Shown here piece by piece: positions 59,711 to 64,000 of a stretch of DNA of 64,000 bases; the first letter of the stretch is position 1; every line of letters begins with the position of its first letter. The notes beneath the pieces were generated by a model that saw only the letters and a list, made by a program, of their open reading frames with translations, did not search any database and was not told the origin of the DNA. The DNA lies in contig JAFFJZ010000081.1 in assembly GCA_018340375.1 (NCBI GenBank), positions 1 to 64,000 on the forward strand, written 5' to 3'. Made by a program: the position numbers and the translations under genes. The DNA comes from Gonatopus flavifemur. Its lineage: Eukaryota; Arthropoda; Insecta; Hymenoptera; Dryinidae.

Positions 59711-60997
59711 TCAGGATGGCAACTAAGTAATTGCGGATTTCACTCATAGATGGTGTCAGTTGAATTTTCAGGTTTGCAGACGTAGTACAAATGTAAAACA
59801 CATCTCATTATTTGATATTCGGCAATTCATCTGTCAATCAGTAACAAAAGTTTTTTGATCGTTTGCGTAGTTTTCGTTTGGCGTTCGTTGAAGAATGGAA
59901 AATCAAAAGGAACATTTTCGTCATATTTTGCTTTTTTATTTCCGCAAAGGGAAAAACGCATCGCAAGCTCATAAAAAGTTATGTGCTGTTTATGGTGACG
60001 AAGCCTTGAAAGAACGGCGGTGTCAAAATTGGTTTGCCAAATTTCGTTCTGGTGATTTTTCACTCAAAGATGAAAAACGCTCTGGTCGTCCAGTTGACGT
60101 TGATGACGCCCTAATCAAAGCGATAATCGATTCGGATCGTCACAGTACAACACGTGAGATTGCAGAGAAACTTCATGTATCACATACATGCATTGAAAAT
60201 CACTTAAAACAACTTGGCTATGTTCAAAAACTCGATACATGGGTTCCTCACGAACTGAAAGAAACGCATTTAACGCAACGCATTAACATCTGCGATTTGC
60301 TAAAGAAACGCAATGAAAATGATCCATTCTTGAAACGACTGATAGCTGGCGATGAAAAATGGGTTGTGTACATCAATATCAAGCGGAAAAGATCGTGGAG
60401 CAGGCCAGGTGAACTAACTCGAACAACAGCAAAAGCTGATATTCATCAAAAGAAGGTTTTGTTATCGATTTGGTGGGATTACAAAGGAATTGTCTACTTT
60501 GAACTCTTACCACCCAACCGAACGATCAATTCTGATGTGTACATTGAACAACTAACGGAATTAAACAATGCAGTTGAAGAAAAGCGGCCCGAATTGACAA
60601 ATCGAAAAGGTGTCGCATTCCATCATGACAATGCAAGGCCACACACATCTTTGGTCACTCGGCAACAATTATTGGAGCTTGGTTGGGATGTTTTGCCACA
60701 TCCACCATATAGTCCTGGCCTTGCACCATCTGATTACTATTTGTTTCGATCTTTCCAAAACTCCTTGGATGGTAAAAATTTCAGTAATGATGATGATGTC
60801 AAATCGTACCTGATTCAGTTTTTTGCTAATAAAGACCAGAAGTTTTATGAACGTAGGATTATGATGCTGCCTGAAAGATGGCAAAAGGTCATTGATCAAA
60901 ATGGGCAATACATTACAGAATACAATTATTCAGTTCCATGAAAAAAGTGTCTTTGATTTTCTAACAAAAATCCGCAATTACTTAGTTGCCAACCCAA
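59711..60997 (+). mobile_element. Full-length mariner, mellifera subfamily, structurally intact
   Basis: Ends TCAGGATGGCAACTAAGTAA and TTGGGTTGGCAACTAAGTAA, sharing about 24 bp through TTGCGGATTT. TA at 59709-59710 and 60998-60999. 1287 bp. The left end has a few mismatches in its outermost bases (TCAGGA against TTGGGT), which might weaken transposase binding or cleavage there. Confidence 0.94.
59895..60941 (+). CDS. Mariner transposase (DD34D, mellifera subfamily), complete open frame
   Basis: 348 codons with no stop or frameshift, the usual length. Cut-and-paste DNA transposase acting on the element's own ends. N-terminal paired helix-turn-helix DNA-binding region about 5-110 (ILLFYFRKGK, ERRCQNWFAKFRSGDFS, a GRP AT-hook-like KRSGRP at 61-66, then TTREIAEKLHVSHT). 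Linker WVPHEL at 117-122. The catalytic triad is all present: D153 in AGDEKW, D245 in HHDNARPH, D280 in LAPSDYYLF, with 34 residues between the last two. YSPG instead of the usual YSPD is a non-catalytic change. The C-terminus is LPERWQKVIDQNGQYI. The ATG lies 184 bp inside the left end. It resembles the honeybee/earwig-type mellifera subfamily, known for horizontal transfer between insects. Activity is not demonstrable from sequence. Confidence 0.93.
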   Translation: MENQKEHFRHILLFYFRKGKNASQAHKKLCAVYGDEALKERRCQNWFAKFRSGDFSLKDEKRSGRPVDVDDALIKAIIDSDRHSTTREIAEKLHVSHTCIENHLKQLGYVQKLDTWVPHELKETHLTQRINICDLLKKRNENDPFLKRLIAGDEKWVVYINIKRKRSWSRPGELTRTTAKADIHQKKVLLSIWWDYKGIVYFELLPPNRTINSDVYIEQLTELNNAVEEKRPELTNRKGVAFHHDNARPHTSLVTRQQLLELGWDVLPHPPYSPGLAPSDYYLFRSFQNSLDGKNFSNDDDVKSYLIQFFANKDQKFYERRIMMLPERWQKVIDQNGQYITEYNYSVP

Positions 60998-61001
60998 TAC
61001 A

Positions 61002-63057
61002 TTAGGGTGGGCCGAAAAAAATTTTCTTTTTAATTCGAGGAGGAGGGGGGTTAGAAGTTTCTTTGGGGTGATAGTAAGGTACTGCAGAAATTTCAGATTT
61101 TTAAACAAATATTCATCGTCCCCTCATCGATGATAAAGCTCGAAAAGTAAAAGAGCGTGTTCCCAAGCTGATTAATGCCGACGCACAAGATATTTGGGAA
61201 CTGTCAATATCACATTGGGTACATAACTGTCCAGACAACTAATTATTAACACATTTTCAACGAAATTCTGCAGAAATCTGTGAGAATTATCCTAAAATAG
61301 AGAGAAAAAAATGTTGAAAAGCGCATTTTTCAGTGAACGGCTCATATTCCACTGAATATAACTCGCCAATAAATATTTTAATTTACACTTGGGAGTTGAT
61401 ACGACATTTGCCTTTCGAAAAGATTCCAGCATCGATGGGATTTTTTTTAGTTGGAGTTGATTATCATGCGGGATTATGGAACGATTGATGTGATATTTGG
61501 ACGATCTAAGATCCAATACAAAATCATCCGGAACCGCTTGGAAGTCCTTATTCGGGAGTTCTTCGGGGACACTTACTATAGATCTTATGTTGTGAATGGC
61601 GAATTCAAAATGGCGGATCTAATATGGTGGACTAGAATGGAAAAATCAACTAAAATCTGCTGAAACTTTGCACCAGCATGTTTCTCAGGTCTCTGAATAC
61701 AAGTTTGATATTTGAATTAAGGACTTTGAAATGGTCGATCGAATACGACGTACTGGCGTTAAATTCTGTTCAATTATCCTATCGCATTTGTCGCGCTTTA
61801 CAGTTGATTGCACCTTGAATCTGATATTCAATGTATTAAACATTTGGATACATTCTTTCTGATTTCATTTTGTTCATCTTCCTCATTCTGTTCATTTAGA
61901 TTTCTCTATCACCAATTGATTGCTCACTCCCATCAGGGACTTATAGAATTACGCACTATAATATGTGAAGGATAGTTTGAAGCCGATTGTACACGGAGAA
62001 AAAATACAGTAACGGTTACTCTGCACTTTCACAATTTATAAGGAAAGAAGAAAAATAAATTTTACCCCCACAATCGGCTTCAAATCATCATTCACATATC
62101 ATAGTGCGTCATTCTGTAAATCACTCATTGAAGTGAGCAATCAATTGATGATGGAGAAATCTAATTGAACAGAATGAGGAAGATGAACAAAATGAAATCA
62201 GAAAAAATGTATCCGAATGTTTAATACATTGAATATCAGATTCAAGGTGCAATCAACCGCAAAGCGCGATCAATGCGGTAGGATAATTGAACAGAATATA
62301 ACCCTAGTACGTCATATTAGATCCCCCATTTCAAAGCCCGCAATTCAAATATCAAGTTTGTAGTCAGAGACCTGAAAGATATGCTGGTGCAAAGTTTTAG
62401 CCGATTTTAATTGATTTTTCCATCTTAGTCCGCCATATGAGATCCGCCATTTCGAATTTGCCATTCATAACGTAAGATCTATAGTAAGTGACCCCGAAGA
62501 ACTCCCGAATAAGGACTTTCAAGCGGTTCCGGATGATTTTGTATTGGATCTCAGATCGTCCAAATATCACATCAATCGTTCCATAATCCCGCATGATAAT
62601 CAGCTTCAGCTGAAGAAAATCCAATCGGTGCTGGTTTTTTTTGAAAGAAAAATGTCGTATCAACTCCCAAGTGTAAATTGAAGTATTTATTGGCGAGCCA
62701 TATTCAATGGAATATGAGCCGTTCACTGAAAAATGCGCTTTTCAACATTTATTTCTCTCTATTTTAGGATAATTCTCACAGATTTCTACAGAATTTCGTT
62801 GAAGATGTGTTTATAATTAGTTGTCTGGACAGTTATGTACCCAATGTGATATTGACAGTTCCCAAATATCTTGTGCGTCGGCATTAGTCAGCGTGGGAAC
62901 ACGCTCTTTTACTTTTCGACCTTTATCGTCGATGAGGGGACGATGAATATTTTTTTAAAAATCTGAAATTTCTGCAGTACCTTACTATCACCCCAAAGAA
63001 ACTTTTATACCCCCTCCTCCTCAAATTGAAGAAAAAATTTTTTTCGTCCCACCCTAA
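61002..63057. mobile_element. 2.06-kb foldback element with arms of about 980 bp
   Basis: TTAGGGTGGGCCGAAAAAAA at the left and the complement of TTAGGGTGGGACGAAAAAAA at the right. The arms 61002-61991 and 62076-63057 pair nearly end to end, with blocks such as 'gttgattatcatgcgggatt' / 'aatcccgcatgataatcagc', the CATCATTGAT-class frames and 'acacttgggagttgatacga'. The centre (61992-62075) contains a CACGGAGAAAAAATACAG sequence like the TA-type MITE ends. No transposase. It begins 4 bp after the mariner duplication. Confidence 0.88.
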
Positions 63058-63107
63058 TATACATCCATATATGGACAAACAAATGTCACAATTTTTTATG
63101 GAACGTG

Positions 63108-63477
63108 CACGGAGAGAAAAAATTTGCTGACGCAGCAAATCGAGGTATTATATATAGAATAGCAAAATTTTTTGCTGACCTAGCTAAAAATTTGGTATAA
63201 CAGCAATCGTGTTAGCTACGACAGCAATTTTTTAGCTGTGGCATTGAAAAATGTTCGCTCCGCCAGCAAATTTTCAGTATTATATATAGAATAGCGAACA
63301 AATTTTGCTGGGATAGCAAACATTTTTTGTTGCCACAGCTAAAAATTCGCTGTCGTGGCTAACAAGGTTGCTGGAACAGCAAATAGTTTGCCGTCACAGC
63401 AAAAAATTTGCTGCTCTGGCAAAAGGAACCCAGCAAAAGTAGATTTCGCTGCCACAGCGAACTCCTTTTTCTCCGTG
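63108..63477. mobile_element. CACGGAGAGAAAA MITE rich in AGCAAAAAATTTGCTG motifs
   Basis: Ends CACGGAGAGAAAAAATTTGC and TCCTTTTTCTCCGTG. The interior is a series of AGCAAA/TTTGCTG and 'ggtattatatatagaatagc' repeats in both orientations. 370 bp. Confidence 0.75.
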
Positions 63478-63514
63478 TAGATTCCCCACTTTTATATATG
63501 ACCATTACTGTTGC

Positions 63515-63660
63515 CGCGATCTTCGATCCAGATCGAAGATCGCCTCGGATTGGCTCGACATTTCGAGCCAATCTTCGAGCCGACCTCAATAATTCTGTAC
63601 GATCCGATCTTCGAGCAAAGCTGAAAAAATTTCAGCCGATCCGAGTTTCGAGCTAAGCCA
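63515..63660. repeat. GATCTTCGA palindrome cluster
   Basis: GCGATCTTCGATCCAGATCG followed by its own complement, then TTGGCTCGACATTTCGAGCC and repeated ATCTTCGAGC motifs over 140 bp of GC-richer DNA. Could form several hairpins. Confidence 0.6.
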
Positions 63661-64000
63661 GAACTATGAGATCGACGAGCTAGATCGTCACTGAAGAAAT
63701 TTCCCTTAGGACGAGGAAACAGAGAAAGCATATGATGAAAAACTAGTACTCGATTTCACGCATGAAACAATATTGACATTATAATCATTGTAATATTGAG
63801 ATTGAATATTGAGATTATCATAAAATAAGTCAGAGTGTACGTTTTTTCATATTCACCACGGTTTATGAAACAATATTGTGTTCAATTGGTAGCAAAGTCA
63901 GGAAGTTTGTGAAAATATATTTACAAAGATATTTTTCTATTATAAAGTTGGTTTTTTTTCACCAATCTTCTGAAAATACATTTAATGATGTATTTACCTA
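63661..64000. other. No recognisable gene
   Basis: AT-rich tail of the window with short 'aatattgagatt' direct repeats near 63790-63815. Confidence 0.4.

Noticed and set aside
61451..62726. Similar frames of 70 and 109 codons in opposite orientation
   Set aside because: They are the two arms of the 2-kb foldback. They share a peptide because the arms are inverted copies. No domain recognised.
1..64000. CRISPR arrays, rRNA, bacterial or viral genome segments
   Set aside because: Repeats are inverted or irregular, with no regular direct-repeat/spacer pattern; no rRNA core sequences or viral structural genes recognised.

Overview
The window is AT-rich eukaryotic DNA, almost certainly from an insect. 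The signs are spliced genes with short GT-AG introns, four families of mariner (one of the honeybee-type 'mellifera' subfamily), RTE and Jockey/CR1-like non-LTR retrotransposon remnants, a Tigger/pogo remnant and a very dense population of small foldback (MITE-like) elements. I favour a hymenopteran or another insect with an expanded genome, but the sequence alone does not settle the order. Nothing looks bacterial: no operons, Shine-Dalgarno sites or CRISPR. Most open frames longer than 60 codons are chance frames.

Host-type genes are few. A two-exon Kazal-type protease inhibitor (minus strand, 9050-9325) reads intact across a 69-bp intron and encodes a secreted 68-residue protein. A four-exon THAP-domain zinc-finger/coiled-coil gene (minus strand, 27816 down to 22165) can be followed through three phase-2 introns, but carries a damaged splice donor and a 1-base frameshift. 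Its 4.66-kb third intron holds a decayed ubiquitin-specific-protease fragment on the plus strand, a long inverted repeat and MITEs.

The rest is layered transposon debris. 0-3 kb: Tigger remnant, CATATATG-motif elements, a decayed foldback. 3-10 kb: a three-copy tandem repeat, several foldbacks, the Kazal gene. 10-13.4 kb: a TTAA-type element, then a mariner split first by a 107-bp MITE and then by a 5'-truncated non-LTR element with a (GATA)n tail. 13.7-18.3 kb: clustered TA-flanked MITEs, some nested. 18.3-20.7 kb: a dead mariner and an abutting 1.1-kb foldback. 20.8-28 kb: THAP locus. 31-36.6 kb: MITEs, an RTE fragment and a second dead mariner. 36.7-40.9 kb: no recognisable element. 40.9-53 kb: foldbacks, including a three-level nest at 49996-52463. 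53.1-54.1 kb: a second RTE fragment split by a TA-inserted hairpin. 54.9-59.5 kb: a GGCCCAA-rich element, hairpins and a pogo-type MITE. 59.7-63.5 kb: a structurally intact mariner with a full 348-codon frame, directly followed by a 2.06-kb foldback with arms of about 980 bp.

Two MITE superfamilies recur and explain much of the non-coding sequence. One has CACTGAGAAAA/CACGGAGAAAA/CACTGTAAAAA-type ends and TA target duplications. The other has CCC...GGG ends and 2-bp duplications of varied sequence. Several insertions are dated relative to one another because removing the insert restores a reading frame or an older element.
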